Counted from the first letter of the stretch, positions 33,916-44,204 are shown. The stretch: 64,000 bases of DNA from Alsobacter metallidurans (GCF_014636935.1 NZ_BMES01000003.1:124001-188000); one strand, 5' to 3'. Numbers and translations are program-made. Notes: generated by a model not told the origin, from the sequence alone.

Positions 33916-34221
33916 TTGTTCAATTTCGGAGTCTGGCTTCTTGTGAGCTTTGTCACCGCTGCAGCGGTTGCGGTGGCGGGTGCAAGCTCAGATCGTGCCG
34001 GCGAACAGGCCTTCCTGGTGGTGACAACCTACGTCGATGTTGCCGTGGCCGAAACGGTAGCCGCGGGTGGTCTGCCTGTTCGGACGTCCGGCCGATTTAC
34101 GCTCGTGGTTGCGGCCGACGAACCGGGCTTTTCCGCCCGAATGCGGTCCCGTGGCTACCTGCTGCAGATCGGCGTCGGCGGGCTAATCGGTTGTTTGTCA
34201 ACTTCTTATCGCAGGAAATAA
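33916..34221 (+). CDS. Hypothetical protein coupled to the chemoreceptor gene
   Basis: A 101-residue frame with a possible TTG start. The N-terminus is hydrophobic ([17 protein letters not shown]), which could be a signal or anchor. The stop lies 2 bp before the chemoreceptor ATG, suggesting coupling. No family recognised; the start codon is uncertain. Confidence 0.4.
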   Translation: MFNFGVWLLVSFVTAAAVAVAGASSDRAGEQAFLVVTTYVDVAVAETVAAGGLPVRTSGRFTLVVAADEPGFSARMRSRGYLLQIGVGGLIGCLSTSYRRK

Positions 34222-34223
34222 CA

Positions 34224-36077
34224 ATGGCGCCCGTCGACTCACTCACGCCCGTTCGCCTTGCCTACGGCCGCTGGGTCATCGCGACTTTGTGGGTTTGCGC
34301 CGCGGCGGTTGCGGTTGTCGCGGCGCTCTCGCCGGGTGCTTCGGTCGGGTATCTGTCCGCGGTGGCCGTGGGGGCTGCGGGCGCTCCAACAATTTTGTGG
34401 CGCTCCAATCCGGCGGGCGACGCGACCCGGTACGCATCGGCGATCGGGCTCTCGGCCATAGTCGGGCTGCTGGTCCAGGCCAGCGCCGGCACACACTATC
34501 AGGTCGACATGCATATGGCCTTTTTCGCCGCCCTCGCAATCCTTTGCGGCTGGGTGTGCGTGGTCTCGATCGGCCTGTCCGTCGCCTTCGTTGCTGTTCA
34601 CCATCTCATGCTCAATGTCGTTCTTCCGAGCGCCGTGTTCCCCGACGGGGGCGATTTGAGCCGCGTGCTTCTGCACGCCGTGATCCTCGTCGTAGAAGGG
34701 GGCGCGCTTGTTGCGGCTGTTTCCACGATCGCTCGGTGCCTCAAAGAGGCGGATGCGGCGACCGCGCGCGCCGAAGCCGCCTCGCTAGCGCGCGACCAAG
34801 CCGAAGTGGAGCGCGCCAGGTTGGCGCAGTTGGCGACGACAACCCAGTCGTCGGTGGAGGAGCAGATCCTCGGCGCCGTGGGCGCGGCGGTTCAGGCTGC
34901 CCGAGAGGGCGACTTCACAGTTCGGGCCGACGTCAGTGCGGAACTTGGCAGGTTGCGCCCCTTGGTCGACGGCATGAACGAGATCAACGCAGTGATCGAC
35001 GGGGCCACGACCGAGTTTGCAGCCGTTCTTGGCCGTGTCGCCGCCGGCGACCTCACGCAATTGATCCAGACGCCCTACATGGGCCGGTTCGCCGACCTGA
35101 AGTCGGCCATCAACGACACCGTCGAGCGCCTCTCCGAGACGGTGGCGACCATCCAGGTGACCGCGACGGACGTCGGCAGCGCCGCACGGGAGATCAACTC
35201 GGGCGCGGACGACCTGTCGCGGCGCACCGAGGACCAGGCCGCGTCCCTGGAGGAGACCGCCGCCACCACCGAGCAACTGGCCGCTTCCGTGAAGGCGTCC
35301 GCAATGTCCTCCCGTCAGGCCGTGGAGCTGGCCGAGGACGCCACCAAGGTGGCCGAGAACGGCGGCAAGATCGTTTCCCAGGCGGTGGACGCGATGGCGC
35401 GGATCGAGCTCGCGTCGCAGAAGATCACCGACATCACCAGCGTGATCGACGACATCGCGTTCCAGACGAACCTGCTGGCGCTGAACGCCGCCGTGGAAGC
35501 CGCGCGCGCCGGCGAGGCCGGCAAGGGCTTCGCCGTGGTGGCGTCGGAGGTCCGGACGCTGGCGCAACGCTCCAGCGAGGCCGCCAAGGACATCACCGGG
35601 CTGATCAACTCCTCGACCCAGGAGGTCGCGCAGGGCGTCAAGCTGGTGCGTTCGGCCGGCGAGGTGCTGGACAAGATCGTGGGCGCGTCGCAGCGCGTCG
35701 CCAGCACGGTAGGCGAAATCTCGACGGCCTCGGCCGAGCAGGCCAACGGCATCGACGAAATGAGCCAGGCGGTCGCCCAGATGGACCAGATGACGCAGCA
35801 GAACGCCGCGCTGGCTGAGGAGAGCGCCGCCTCGGCGTCGTCGCTGTCGTCCCAGATCGAGCGTCTGAACGAGATCGTGGCGACGTTCCGCACGCGCGCA
35901 GAACCGGCCGGGCATGCGGCTCGTCCGGCCGGGACCGAGCCGGCCCGCCTGCGCGAGCTGGCGGCCGAGGCTTTCAAGTCCAAGGCCGCGAAGGCGCCGG
36001 CGCGGGGCCGTGACAATACCGCACCACGCCAAGTCACGGGCACAAGAGGCGTCGCGGGCAGTTGGGACGAGTTTTAG
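34224..36077 (+). CDS. Methyl-accepting chemotaxis protein
   Basis: A 617-residue chemoreceptor. The N-terminal 180 residues hold about six membrane helices (for example [14 protein letters not shown] and [21 protein letters not shown]) and no large periplasmic domain. A HAMP-like segment follows (about 215-300, then [14 protein letters not shown]). The signalling hairpin carries the conserved core [24 protein letters not shown] (conserved stretch about 20 residues; quoted here only as [16 protein letters not shown]). The last residues SWDEF resemble the CheR-binding pentapeptide WxxF. ATG 34224 has CAGGAAAT upstream. It may sense membrane energy state or a small hydrophobic ligand. Confidence 0.9.
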   Translation: MAPVDSLTPVRLAYGRWVIATLWVCAAAVAVVAALSPGASVGYLSAVAVGAAGAPTILWRSNPAGDATRYASAIGLSAIVGLLVQASAGTHYQVDMHMAFFAALAILCGWVCVVSIGLSVAFVAVHHLMLNVVLPSAVFPDGGDLSRVLLHAVILVVEGGALVAAVSTIARCLKEADAATARAEAASLARDQAEVERARLAQLATTTQSSVEEQILGAVGAAVQAAREGDFTVRADVSAELGRLRPLVDGMNEINAVIDGATTEFAAVLGRVAAGDLTQLIQTPYMGRFADLKSAINDTVERLSETVATIQVTATDVGSAAREINSGADDLSRRTEDQAASLEETAATTEQLAASVKASAMSSRQAVELAEDATKVAENGGKIVSQAVDAMARIELASQKITDITSVIDDIAFQTNLLALNAAVEAARAGEAGKGFAVVASEVRTLAQRSSEAAKDITGLINSSTQEVAQGVKLVRSAGEVLDKIVGASQRVASTVGEISTASAEQANGIDEMSQAVAQMDQMTQQNAALAEESAASASSLSSQIERLNEIVATFRTRAEPAGHAARPAGTEPARLRELAAEAFKSKAAKAPARGRDNTAPRQVTGTRGVAGSWDEF

Positions 36078-36316
36078 TGTGAAACGCTGCCATCAAATCG
36101 GGGTTGCGGAGCCCGCACAGGGACAAGCCCGGAGCTCTCGCAGCTTGTATCTGCCTAAGATGAAGGAGCTGGAGGCGGACATCCGGCTCAGCGAAGCTCC
36201 GTGGGGGCCCTGTCCATGGCAGGCCCGCGCGTGCTCCTGCACGAGCGCCGTTTGCAACTCGGGTGCTTGGCTGCGCTACGGGCAGGGCTGGCCCCGCTCC
36301 CGATTGCGAGTGCAGG

Positions 36317-36802
36317 CTAGTCGACCCGGTGCTGGTTGACGTGCGAACCACTCACCAGGCGCAAAGCGCCGGCCAGGAGAAAGATTGAAAGTGGAATAAC
36401 GAGGTTTGGCCAGGACGCGTGGCTTTCGCTTTCTGCGATGTCCGTCACAAAGTCCACCGCAAGATAGACAAGGATGACCTCGATCAGTGACTGCTTGAGC
36501 TCGCTGATCTGCTCAATACGCATCCACCGAGGTAAGCGTGACCTCACGTCTTCGGGAACTTGAAAAACAAAGCCGAACGCAATTCCGTACGCGAAGATGA
36601 CGAGCACAACTCCGAACAGAAACGCGTCTGTTGCACCCATCACGGCGCTGATTGGTTGCTGCGCGGTGTCGCCGGAAACGATGTGCCTGAAGCCGCTAGC
36701 GAGCTTTACCAGCGCCTCCCAAAACATCAGCAGTGCTCCGAAAGCCGCCCCTAGGCTGGCCAGAAGCATAACGTAGCGCAATGACAGAACGACTCGGAGC
36801 AT
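36317..36802 (-). CDS. YqhA/UPF0114-family inner-membrane protein
   Basis: A 161-residue protein with four predicted helices. Conserved features include an N-terminal MLRVVLSLRYVMLLASLGA helix, DAFLFGVVLVIFAYGIAFGF, and LKQSLIEVILVYLAVDFVTDI. These match the UPF0114 family, which includes E. coli YqhA and lacks a known function. It lies alone between the chemoreceptor and the DUF1254 gene. Confidence 0.8.
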   Translation of the reverse strand: MLRVVLSLRYVMLLASLGAAFGALLMFWEALVKLASGFRHIVSGDTAQQPISAVMGATDAFLFGVVLVIFAYGIAFGFVFQVPEDVRSRLPRWMRIEQISELKQSLIEVILVYLAVDFVTDIAESESHASWPNLVIPLSIFLLAGALRLVSGSHVNQHRVD

Positions 36803-37229
36803 AGCGGGTCCTTGAGACCGGGCGGATGCTCACACCATGGCAATCGCGCGTGAGAACACTTTACACGGCGCCGACGCGAGGGCCAGCGGACCGAAGTCAG
36901 GGCCAGGCCAACGACAACGCAGTGCGTCGCATTGGCCCGCGGCGAAAGCCGGTAGGCGCTCAGCACAGGGCGGCGCTGCCCCTTTCGCGGCAATGCTTGT
37001 AGCTCAGGAGCTTCGCAAAGCGCCATGCGAAACAAGCTTTCACTCCAATTGATGCAGCGCAACGCACAACCCGACACAACTCTTATGATTGGATGCGTGG
37101 GTTCCTGCGGCGTGGCGCCGCTCGCACCGGTCGTGCGTGAGCAACCGACGCTGGGCCGAAACTGTGCAACCCGTCGCACTGGATGACCTCAGGCCCGCAA
37201 GCCCCTCCACCAAGCGAAGGAGAAGCTCC
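36803..37229. other. Intergenic region between divergent genes
   Basis: About 427 bp between the YqhA-like gene and the divergent DUF1254 gene. A reverse frame covering 36751-37179 looks like a chance GC-rich frame: Cys/Arg/Pro-rich with no domain. The region should hold both promoters; none was recognised. Confidence 0.5.
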
Positions 37230-38675
37230 ATGCCCAAGTCGCTCGCCATCGCGGTCGCCGCTCTCTCGATGTGGTCGATCACCGACGCCAGAGCTCAGGT
37301 GACAGAGGCCGAGGCGCACGCGATCGGGGTGGAGGCCTACACCTATTTCTATCCGCTTCTCTCCATGGAGATCACCCGAAAGCAATTCACGAACGTGGAG
37401 CCCGGCAAGGAGTTCGGAAAGGGGCCGATGAACATGTTCGTCAGCGTTCCCGAGTATCCGCCGGGAGATTTCAAGGGCGTCGTACGCTCGAACTTTGACA
37501 CGCTCTATTCGATCGCCTGGCTAGACTTGAAAAAAGAGCCGATGGTTATCTCGGCTCCTGACACGAAAGGCCGGTACTACCTGCTGCCGATGCTCGACAT
37601 GTGGACGGACGTCTTCGCCTCCCCCGGGTGGCGGACGACCGGAACGGGTGCGGGAACCTTCCTGGTCGTTCCGCAAGCCTGGCGGCCCGACCTGCGCGAC
37701 CGCTTCGTCGAGGAGTTCAAGCTTCCTCCGTTCACGCAACGGATCGAGGCTCCGACCCCGTTCGTATGGATCATCGGCCGCACGAAGACGGACGGCCCGG
37801 CCGACTATGGCGCCGTTCACGCCATTCAGGCCGGCTACAAGGTCACGCCGCTGTCCGAGTGGGGGAAGCCGCCCAAGGCTCCCGAGGTCAAGATCGATCC
37901 TTCGATCGACATGAAAACGCCGCCCAAGATCCAGGTGGATACGATGCCGGTCGGCAAGTACTTCGCCAGCGCGGCGCAGCTCATGATGGATAACCCGCCG
38001 CATTCGACCGACCAGCCGATCGTTGCCCGAATGAAGCGCATCGGGATCGAGCCGGGCAAGGCATTCGACATCGACAGCCTCGATCCCGCAATCCGCAAGG
38101 GCCTGCAAGGCGTGGCGGAAGACGCTCAGAAGCTGATGGAATGGAAAATTCCCACGATCGCCCGCGTCGCCAACTATTGGTCCATGAATACGGACACCAT
38201 GGGCGTGTACGGGAACTACTATCTGAAGCGCGCCATCGTCGCGCAGGTCGGCCTCGGCGCCAATCTGCCGGAGGACGCCATCTACCCGTTGAACCTCGGC
38301 GACCAGGACGGCCGGCCGCTCGAGGGGACGCAGCGCTACGTGCTCCACTTCGACAATGGCGCCACCCCACCCACAAACGCGTTCTGGTCGATCACGCTGT
38401 ATGATTCCGATGGCTTCCAGGTCCCCAATGCGCTGAACAGGTTCGCGGTCTCCAGCTGGATGCCGTTCCAATACAACGCCGACGGATCCCTCGACCTGTA
38501 CATCCAGAACGACAGTCCCGGGGCCGGCCGGCAGGCAAATTGGCTGCCCGCGCCTAAGGGTCCGTTCAACCTGACCATGCGAATCTATGGGCCGAAGTCG
38601 GAGGCCCTGACGGGACGCTGGAACCCGCCCGCGATCACCAGGGTCCAGGCTGTTCCGGCGCTCGTGGTGCAGTAG
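37230..38675 (+). CDS. Secreted DUF1254/DUF1214 protein
   Basis: A 481-residue protein with a signal peptide (AIAVAALSMWSITDARA). The N-terminal DUF1254 half has YTYFYPLLSMEITRKQF, then RSNFDTLYSIAWLDL and GRYYLLPMLDMWTDVFA. The C-terminal DUF1214 half has FWSITLYDSDGFQVPNAL, then LYIQNDSPG and the NWLPAP motif with FNLTMRIYGP. The frame is open further upstream but ATG 37230 has GAAGGAGAAG before it. The function of this family is unknown. Confidence 0.9.
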   Translation: MPKSLAIAVAALSMWSITDARAQVTEAEAHAIGVEAYTYFYPLLSMEITRKQFTNVEPGKEFGKGPMNMFVSVPEYPPGDFKGVVRSNFDTLYSIAWLDLKKEPMVISAPDTKGRYYLLPMLDMWTDVFASPGWRTTGTGAGTFLVVPQAWRPDLRDRFVEEFKLPPFTQRIEAPTPFVWIIGRTKTDGPADYGAVHAIQAGYKVTPLSEWGKPPKAPEVKIDPSIDMKTPPKIQVDTMPVGKYFASAAQLMMDNPPHSTDQPIVARMKRIGIEPGKAFDIDSLDPAIRKGLQGVAEDAQKLMEWKIPTIARVANYWSMNTDTMGVYGNYYLKRAIVAQVGLGANLPEDAIYPLNLGDQDGRPLEGTQRYVLHFDNGATPPTNAFWSITLYDSDGFQVPNALNRFAVSSWMPFQYNADGSLDLYIQNDSPGAGRQANWLPAPKGPFNLTMRIYGPKSEALTGRWNPPAITRVQAVPALVVQ

Positions 38676-38692
38676 GGGCGCGGATCACGCGC

Positions 38693-38726
38693 CACGTTCG
38701 GGCGTTCCACCCGCCAGCCGAACGTG
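38693..38726. terminator. Perfect 9-bp hairpin between convergent genes
   Basis: CACGTTCGG (38693-38701) pairs with CCGAACGTG (38718-38726) around a 16-nt loop, between the ends of the convergent DUF1254 and ornithine cyclodeaminase genes. No T-run, so it is a candidate only. Confidence 0.45.
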
Positions 38727-38826
38727 ACTCAGGCTGGTGAGCGGCGCCTCCTCACCCCGGCAACCGATGCGGAGGCGGCGCTCCGGGCGCGGCTGACGCC
38801 GCTTCAGTATGGACACGTCGCGTCCT

Positions 38827-39888
38827 TCAGGCCTCGGCGCGGTGGAGCATGCCGAGCAGATCGCGCGGCTCGTCCGGATCGGCGAGGAGGTCGAGCTCCT
38901 CGTGATAATCGCCCCCGCGCAGGCGCGCATGGACGTAGCGGAGCGCGGCAAAGTCCTCGATCGCGAACCCGACGCTGTCGAACAGCGTGATGTCGCCGGC
39001 GTTTCGCCGCCCGGGTTCTTCGCCGGCCACGATGCGCCAGAGCTCCCGGACCGGGTAGTCCGGCGGCAGCTGCTGAATCTCGCCCTCGATGCGCGTCTGC
39101 GGCGGGTACTCCACAATGATATCGGACCGCCGGAGGATGTCTGCGTGGAGTTCGGTCTTGCCCGGGCAGTCTCCGCCGACCGCGTTGATGTGCACGCCGG
39201 GCCCGACAAGGTTGTCGGTCAGGATGGTGGCGCACTGCTTGTCGGCCGTCACCGTGGTGATGATCCCCGCGCCCTCCACGGCGGCCTCGACGCTGTGGAG
39301 GATCGTCGCCGCGATTCCGTGCCGGGCCAGGTTCGTGGCGCATTTGGCGCTCGCGGCCGGGTCGATGTCGTAGAGCCTGAAGCGTTCGACGCCGAGCACG
39401 GCCCGAAAGGCCAGCGCCTGGAACTCCGATTGCGCGCCGTTGCCGATGATCGCCATGGTGTCGACGCTCGCCGCCGCGAGATGCCGGGCCGCGAGGGCCG
39501 AGGTCGCAGCCGTACGCAATGCCGTCAGGATGGTCATTTCGGTGAGCAGGATGGGATAGCCGGTCGCGACGTCGGCCAGCATCCCGAACGCCGTGACGGT
39601 CTGCAGCCCGCCGCGGCCGTTCTTCGGGTGGCCATTGACGTATTTGAACCCGTAGGTCGCGCCGTCGCTGGTAGGCATGAGTTCGATCACGCCGTCGAGG
39701 CTGTGGGACGCGACCCGCGGCGTCTTGTCGAACAGTGGCCAGCGGCGAAATTCCGTCGCAATGGCGTCGGTGAGCTCGGCGAGCATGCGCTCGACCCCGA
39801 TGGCGTTCACCAGCCGCATCATGTTGTGCACGCTCACGAACGGAACCACGTTCGTCTTGAGCCGGGGAAGATCGTGCGATGCCAGCAT
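38827..39888 (-). CDS. ocd: Ornithine cyclodeaminase
   Basis: A 353-residue member of the ornithine cyclodeaminase/mu-crystallin family, which converts L-ornithine to L-proline and ammonia with tightly bound NAD. Visible motifs: FKYVNGHPKN with the substrate Lys, TALRTAATSALAARHLA, the Rossmann motif AIIGNGAQSEFQALAF, and GGDCPGKTEL. Together with the arginase upstream (23 bp gap) it would turn arginine into proline. Length and motifs match the longer form of this family found in Agrobacterium opine plasmids. Confidence 0.93.
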   Translation of the reverse strand: MLASHDLPRLKTNVVPFVSVHNMMRLVNAIGVERMLAELTDAIATEFRRWPLFDKTPRVASHSLDGVIELMPTSDGATYGFKYVNGHPKNGRGGLQTVTAFGMLADVATGYPILLTEMTILTALRTAATSALAARHLAAASVDTMAIIGNGAQSEFQALAFRAVLGVERFRLYDIDPAASAKCATNLARHGIAATILHSVEAAVEGAGIITTVTADKQCATILTDNLVGPGVHINAVGGDCPGKTELHADILRRSDIIVEYPPQTRIEGEIQQLPPDYPVRELWRIVAGEEPGRRNAGDITLFDSVGFAIEDFAALRYVHARLRGGDYHEELDLLADPDEPRDLLGMLHRAEA

Positions 39889-39911
39889 GGGGAACCTCTC
39901 GTGGGCGCGCG

Positions 39912-40865
39912 TCAGAAGCTCTTTGTAGGGCGGTCCAGCACGGTGCGGCCCATCAGGCTCGCGACAAGATCGACCAGCAGCAGCGCCGTCCGGCCGCGCT
40001 CATCCACGAAGGGATTGAGCTCGACGAGGTCGAGGCTGGCGACCAGGCCGGTGTCGTGCAGCATCTCCATCACGAGATGCGCCTCGCGGAACGTGGCGCC
40101 GCCCGGCACCGTCGTCCCTACGCCCGGCGCGATCCCGGGATCCAGGAAATCGACGTCGAGGCTCACATGCAGCAGGCCGTTGGCGGCCCGGACCTTGTCG
40201 AGGAAGTCCGCCAGCAGGGTCGCGATGCCGTTCTCGTCGATGGCCCGCATGTCATGGACCGTGACCTTGCTGTCGCGCAGCGCCTGCCGCTCGGCGGGAT
40301 CGACGCTGCGCAGGCCGATCATGCACACGTTCTCGGGCTTCAGCGGCGCCGGATTCGGCGGAAGGAAGCCCTCGAACCCGGGGCGCCCCACCGCGTAGGC
40401 CATCGGCACGCCGTGGAGGTTGCCGCTGCGGGTGCTGTCCAGCGTGTGGAAGTCGGGATGGCTATCGAGCCAGAGCACGAAGAGCTCGCGCCCCTCCTCG
40501 GTGGCGCGGCGGCTCAGGCCCGTCATCGTGCCGGCCGAGAGGCTGTGATCGCCGCCGAGAAAGATCGGCATGCCTTCGCGGCTGGCCGCATGGGCGGCGT
40601 CGGCCAGCGCCTTTGTCCAGGCCGCGATTTCGCCGAGATGGCGGATGGCCGGATTGGCGTGCTCCAACACGGGCGCGGACGGGATCGTGAGGTTGCCGCG
40701 ATCCTCGACGCGATATCCGAGATCCTCCAGCGCCGGGCCGAGGCCAGCGGCGCGAAATGCGCTCGGGCCCATGTCGCACCCCAGCCGGCCGGCGCCGACC
40801 TGGACGGGCGCGCCGATCAGCAAACAGGTGCGTGTGGGGAGTGTGGGCGTCTGCATGGCGTTCAT
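39912..40865 (-). CDS. rocF: Arginase
   Basis: A 317-residue ureohydrolase that splits arginine into ornithine and urea with a Mn2+ pair. All metal motifs are present: GGDHSLSAGT, DSHPDFHT and SLDVDFLDP, with a VGTTVPGGATFREAHLV segment that suits arginase over agmatinase. The frame is open to 41264, but ATG 40865 has CGAGGATCC upstream and gives the family length. It is the first gene of the arginase/ornithine-cyclodeaminase unit, divergent from an Lrp-type regulator. Confidence 0.92.
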   Translation of the reverse strand: MNAMQTPTLPTRTCLLIGAPVQVGAGRLGCDMGPSAFRAAGLGPALEDLGYRVEDRGNLTIPSAPVLEHANPAIRHLGEIAAWTKALADAAHAASREGMPIFLGGDHSLSAGTMTGLSRRATEEGRELFVLWLDSHPDFHTLDSTRSGNLHGVPMAYAVGRPGFEGFLPPNPAPLKPENVCMIGLRSVDPAERQALRDSKVTVHDMRAIDENGIATLLADFLDKVRAANGLLHVSLDVDFLDPGIAPGVGTTVPGGATFREAHLVMEMLHDTGLVASLDLVELNPFVDERGRTALLLVDLVASLMGRTVLDRPTKSF

Positions 40866-40985
40866 CAGGATCCTCGCGGCTTTCCAAGGTACCCCAACGC
40901 GCCGGCGGATCGAACGGACCATATTGGCAGATCGAGAAGCCTCATCTATCATTCTGAATAGCCGAACAATGCAGATCGAGAACCC

Positions 40986-41423
40986 GTGGACGCTACCGAC
41001 CAACGCCTCGTCTCGATCCTGCGTCATGACGGCCGCCGCAGCATCTCGGACATGGCGACCGAGCTCGGCCTGTCGCGCGCCACCGTGCGCTCGCGCATCG
41101 AGCGTCTCGAGCAGACTGGCGTCATCATCGGCTACACGGTGGTGCTGCGGGCCGACACGGTGGCTCAGCCCGTGCGCGGGCTGGCAATGATCGAGGTCGA
41201 GGGCCGTATGCTCGACAAGGTCGTGGACGCGCTCGGCGGCTTTCCGGAGATCGGCGCCGTCCACACCACCAACGGTCGCTGGGACATCGTGGTGGAGCTC
41301 TCGGCCGAAAGCCTGACGGACCTCGACGCGGTGCTGCGGCGCCTGCGCCTCGTGCCCGGCATCACGGCCTCGGAAACGACCCTGCTGCTGGCCACGCCCC
41401 GCAGCACCCGCGCCAGGCTTTAA
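40986..41423 (+). CDS. Lrp/AsnC-family transcriptional regulator
   Basis: A 145-residue regulator with a GTG start. The N-terminal helix-turn-helix reads LRHDGRRSISDMATELGLSRATV; it continues RSRIERLEQTGVIIGYTVV. A C-terminal RAM domain binds amino acids (about 65-140, GGFPEIGAVHTTNGRWDIVV). It is divergent from arginase (120 bp between starts) and lies upstream of the Dpp-type importer. The likely job is to sense arginine or ornithine and activate the arginine operon, as PutR/ArgR-like Lrp proteins do. Confidence 0.9.
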   Translation: MDATDQRLVSILRHDGRRSISDMATELGLSRATVRSRIERLEQTGVIIGYTVVLRADTVAQPVRGLAMIEVEGRMLDKVVDALGGFPEIGAVHTTNGRWDIVVELSAESLTDLDAVLRRLRLVPGITASETTLLLATPRSTRARL

Positions 41424-41525
41424 GCGTTTTCGCGTTCAACGTGCGTGACGGTAGGCTACAGCCCGGAAAGCCACTAAGCTTGTGCGGCAAGAACGTGCAA
41501 TCGTTGCGACACGAAGGCGATCACA

Positions 41526-43130
41526 ATGCAGAATTCTGGAATCCGCAAACCTGGCTGCCTGCTCGGCGCCGCGGCGTTCGCCATGCTCATGGCCGGTTCC
41601 GCGCTGGCGGCCACTCCCAAGGACACGCTTGTCGTGGTCTGGGCGTTCGACGACACGATCACGATGGATCCCGCGGAATCCTTCGAGATCTCGGCCGGCG
41701 AGTTCATGGGCAATTCCTATGACCGGCTGCTGCGCTACGACGTCAACGATCCCTCCAAGCTCCTGCCCGACCTCGCGAAGTCCTGGACCGTATCGCCGGA
41801 CGGCAAGACCTTCACGTTCGAGCTGCGCGAAGGGGCCAAGTTCGCGTCCGGCAACCCGGTCACGTCCGAGGACGTCGCCTTCTCGCTGCAGCGCGCCGTG
41901 ACCCTCGACAAGACGCCCGCGTTCATCCTCACCCAGTTCGGACTCACCAAGGACAACGTGAAGGACAAGGTGAAGGCCACGGGCCCGCTCACCGTCACGC
42001 TGGAGACCGACAAGTCCTACGCGCCGAGCTTCGTCCTTAACTGCATGACCGCCAACGTGGCCGCCATCCTGGACAAGAAGCTCGTGATGTCGAAGGAGCA
42101 GAACGGCGACCTCGGCTATGCGTGGCTGAAGACGAATTACGCCGGCTCCGGCCCACTGAAGATCCGCGAATGGCGCGCCAACGAAATCCTCGCGATGGAG
42201 CGCAACGACAACTACTACGGCGAGAAGTCCAAGCTGGCGCGCGTGATCTACCGTCACGTGAAGGAAGCGGCCACGCAGCGCCTGTTGCTTGAGAAGGGCG
42301 ACGCCGACATCGCCCGCAACCTGACGCCGCAGGATCTCGACGCCCTGAAGGCCAACAAGGACATCAAGGAGACCGGCACCCCGAAGGGCACGGTCTACTA
42401 CATCAGCCTCAACCAGAAGAACCCGAACCTCGCCAAGCCCGAGGTCCGCGAAGCCATGAAGTGGCTGGTCGACTATGACGCCATCGGCGACACGCTGATC
42501 AAGAACATCGGCATCGTTCACCAGAACTTCCTGCCGGTCGGGCTGCTCGGCGCCTCCACCGAGAAACCCTTCAAGCTCGACGTCGACAAGGCCAAGGGCC
42601 TGCTCGCCAAGGCGGGCCTGCCGAACGGCTTCAAGGTCACGATGGATGTGCGCACCGTCCAGCCGGTGCAGGGCATCGCCGAGGCCGTCCAGCAGACGGC
42701 CAAGCGCGCCGGCATCGACATCGAGATCATCCCGGGCGACGGCAAGCAGACGCTGACCAAGTACCGCGCCCGCACGCACGACATGTATATCGGCCAGTGG
42801 GGCGCGGATTACTGGGACCCCCACACCAACGCGGACACCTTCGCGCGCAACCCCGACAACTCCGACGACGCCAAGTCCAAGCCGCTGGCCTGGCGCAACG
42901 CCTGGGCCATCCCGGAGCTGACCAAGAAGGCCGACGCCGCCGCCCTGGAGCGCGACACCGAGAAGCGCAAGGGGATGTACACGGAGATGCAGGCCGAGTT
43001 CCGGCAGACCAGCCCCTTCGTGTTGATCTACCAGATGAACGAAGTGGCGGCCTACCGGGCCAATGTCGAGAACCTGAAGATCGGCCCGACCTCGGACGCC
43101 ACCTACATGTTCAAGGTGACGAAGCAGTAA
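41526..43130 (+). CDS. ABC peptide/opine-type substrate-binding protein
   Basis: A 534-residue periplasmic binding protein of SBP family 5 (DppA/OppA). The signal peptide is LLGAAAFAMLMAGSALA. Conserved pieces include the N-terminal FDDTITMDPAESFEISA, EDVAFSLQRAV, KSWTVSPDGKTFTFELREGAKF (conserved core about FTFELREG) and a YIGQWGADYWDPHTNAD region. It is the first of five genes and the most likely determinant of specificity. Position next to arginine catabolism suggests arginine-rich peptides or an opine. Confidence 0.9.
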   Translation: MQNSGIRKPGCLLGAAAFAMLMAGSALAATPKDTLVVVWAFDDTITMDPAESFEISAGEFMGNSYDRLLRYDVNDPSKLLPDLAKSWTVSPDGKTFTFELREGAKFASGNPVTSEDVAFSLQRAVTLDKTPAFILTQFGLTKDNVKDKVKATGPLTVTLETDKSYAPSFVLNCMTANVAAILDKKLVMSKEQNGDLGYAWLKTNYAGSGPLKIREWRANEILAMERNDNYYGEKSKLARVIYRHVKEAATQRLLLEKGDADIARNLTPQDLDALKANKDIKETGTPKGTVYYISLNQKNPNLAKPEVREAMKWLVDYDAIGDTLIKNIGIVHQNFLPVGLLGASTEKPFKLDVDKAKGLLAKAGLPNGFKVTMDVRTVQPVQGIAEAVQQTAKRAGIDIEIIPGDGKQTLTKYRARTHDMYIGQWGADYWDPHTNADTFARNPDNSDDAKSKPLAWRNAWAIPELTKKADAAALERDTEKRKGMYTEMQAEFRQTSPFVLIYQMNEVAAYRANVENLKIGPTSDATYMFKVTKQ

Positions 43131-43136
43131 GGCGTC

Positions 43137-44204
43137 ATGACGATCGCTGAACAAACACGGGGAGGCGGGCGCCGCAGCGCCCGCCTTCTGCGCGGCGCCG
43201 ATACGGTCGGGCGCTTTCTTCTCGTGATATTTCTCACCTATCTCGGCCTGTTGGCCGTGACCTTCTTTATCGGCCGCGTCATCCCGATCGACCCCGTGCT
43301 GGCCGTCGTGGGAGACCGCGCGCCCGAGCACGTCATCCAGCGCGTGCGCGAGGAGATGGGCCTCAACAAGCCCTTGTGGGAGCAGTTCTTCATCTACTGC
43401 CGCAAGGTGCTGCAGGGCGACTTCGGCACCTCCGTGCTGACCTCCAATCCGGTGATGCAGGACATCCGCCGCGCCTTTCCGGCGACCATCGAGCTCGCCA
43501 CGCTCGGCACCATCATGGGGGCCGGCCTCGGCGTCCCGCTCGGCGTCTGGGCCGCCGTTCGCCGCGGCGGCGTCGCCGACCAGCTCGTGCGTGTGATGGG
43601 GCTGATCGGCTACTCGGTGCCGATCTTCTGGCTCGGCCTCATGGGTCTGCTGGTCTTCTACGCCCGGCTTGGCTGGGTGGGCGGTCCCGGCCGCATCGAC
43701 GTCGCTTACGAATATTCGCTCACGCCCGTCACCGGCTTCATGCTGCTCGACACCGCCATTGCGGGCGAGTGGGAAGCCTTCGGCAACGCCTTCTCGCACC
43801 TCATCCTGCCGGCGTCGCTGCTCGGCTATTTCTCGCTCGCCTATATCAGCCGGATGACGCGCTCGTTCATGCTCAACGAGCTGAACCAGGAATACGTGAT
43901 CGCGGCCCGCGCCAAGGGGCTCACAGAAACCCGCATCATCTGGCGCCACGCCCTGCGCAACGCGATGGTGCCGCTCGTCACCGTGATCGCGCTTTCCTAT
44001 GCGGGGCTGCTGGAAGGCTCGGTGCTCACCGAAACCGTCTTCGCATGGCCGGGGCTTGGCCTCTACATCACCAACTCGCTGCAGAACGCCGACATGAACG
44101 CCGTGCTGGGCGGCACCATCGTGGTCGGCTCCATTTTCATCGGCCTCAACCTGCTGTCGGACATCCTCTACCGGCTGCTCGATCCCAGAACCAAAACACG
44201 ATGA
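43137..44204 (+). CDS. dppB: ABC peptide importer permease, DppB type
   Basis: A 355-residue permease that starts 6 bp after the binding protein gene. The N-terminal helix (LLVIFLTYLGLLAVTFFIG) and the segment DRAPEHVIQRVREEMGLNKPLWEQF, quoted here by its core REEMGLNKP, are typical of DppB. The EAA loop is YVIAARAKGLTETRIIWRHAL (core AARAKGLTE). It forms the membrane channel with DppC. Confidence 0.9.
   Translation: MTIAEQTRGGGRRSARLLRGADTVGRFLLVIFLTYLGLLAVTFFIGRVIPIDPVLAVVGDRAPEHVIQRVREEMGLNKPLWEQFFIYCRKVLQGDFGTSVLTSNPVMQDIRRAFPATIELATLGTIMGAGLGVPLGVWAAVRRGGVADQLVRVMGLIGYSVPIFWLGLMGLLVFYARLGWVGGPGRIDVAYEYSLTPVTGFMLLDTAIAGEWEAFGNAFSHLILPASLLGYFSLAYISRMTRSFMLNELNQEYVIAARAKGLTETRIIWRHALRNAMVPLVTVIALSYAGLLEGSVLTETVFAWPGLGLYITNSLQNADMNAVLGGTIVVGSIFIGLNLLSDILYRLLDPRTKTR

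Noticed and set aside
36751-37179. A 142-codon minus-strand frame between the YqhA-like and DUF1254 genes
   Set aside because: Cys/Arg/Pro/Ser-rich sequence with no hydrophobic core, overlapping the start of the YqhA-like gene.
38809-40398. A 529-codon plus-strand open frame across ornithine cyclodeaminase and arginase
   Set aside because: Antisense to two well-supported enzymes, with low-complexity Arg/Gly/Asp composition.
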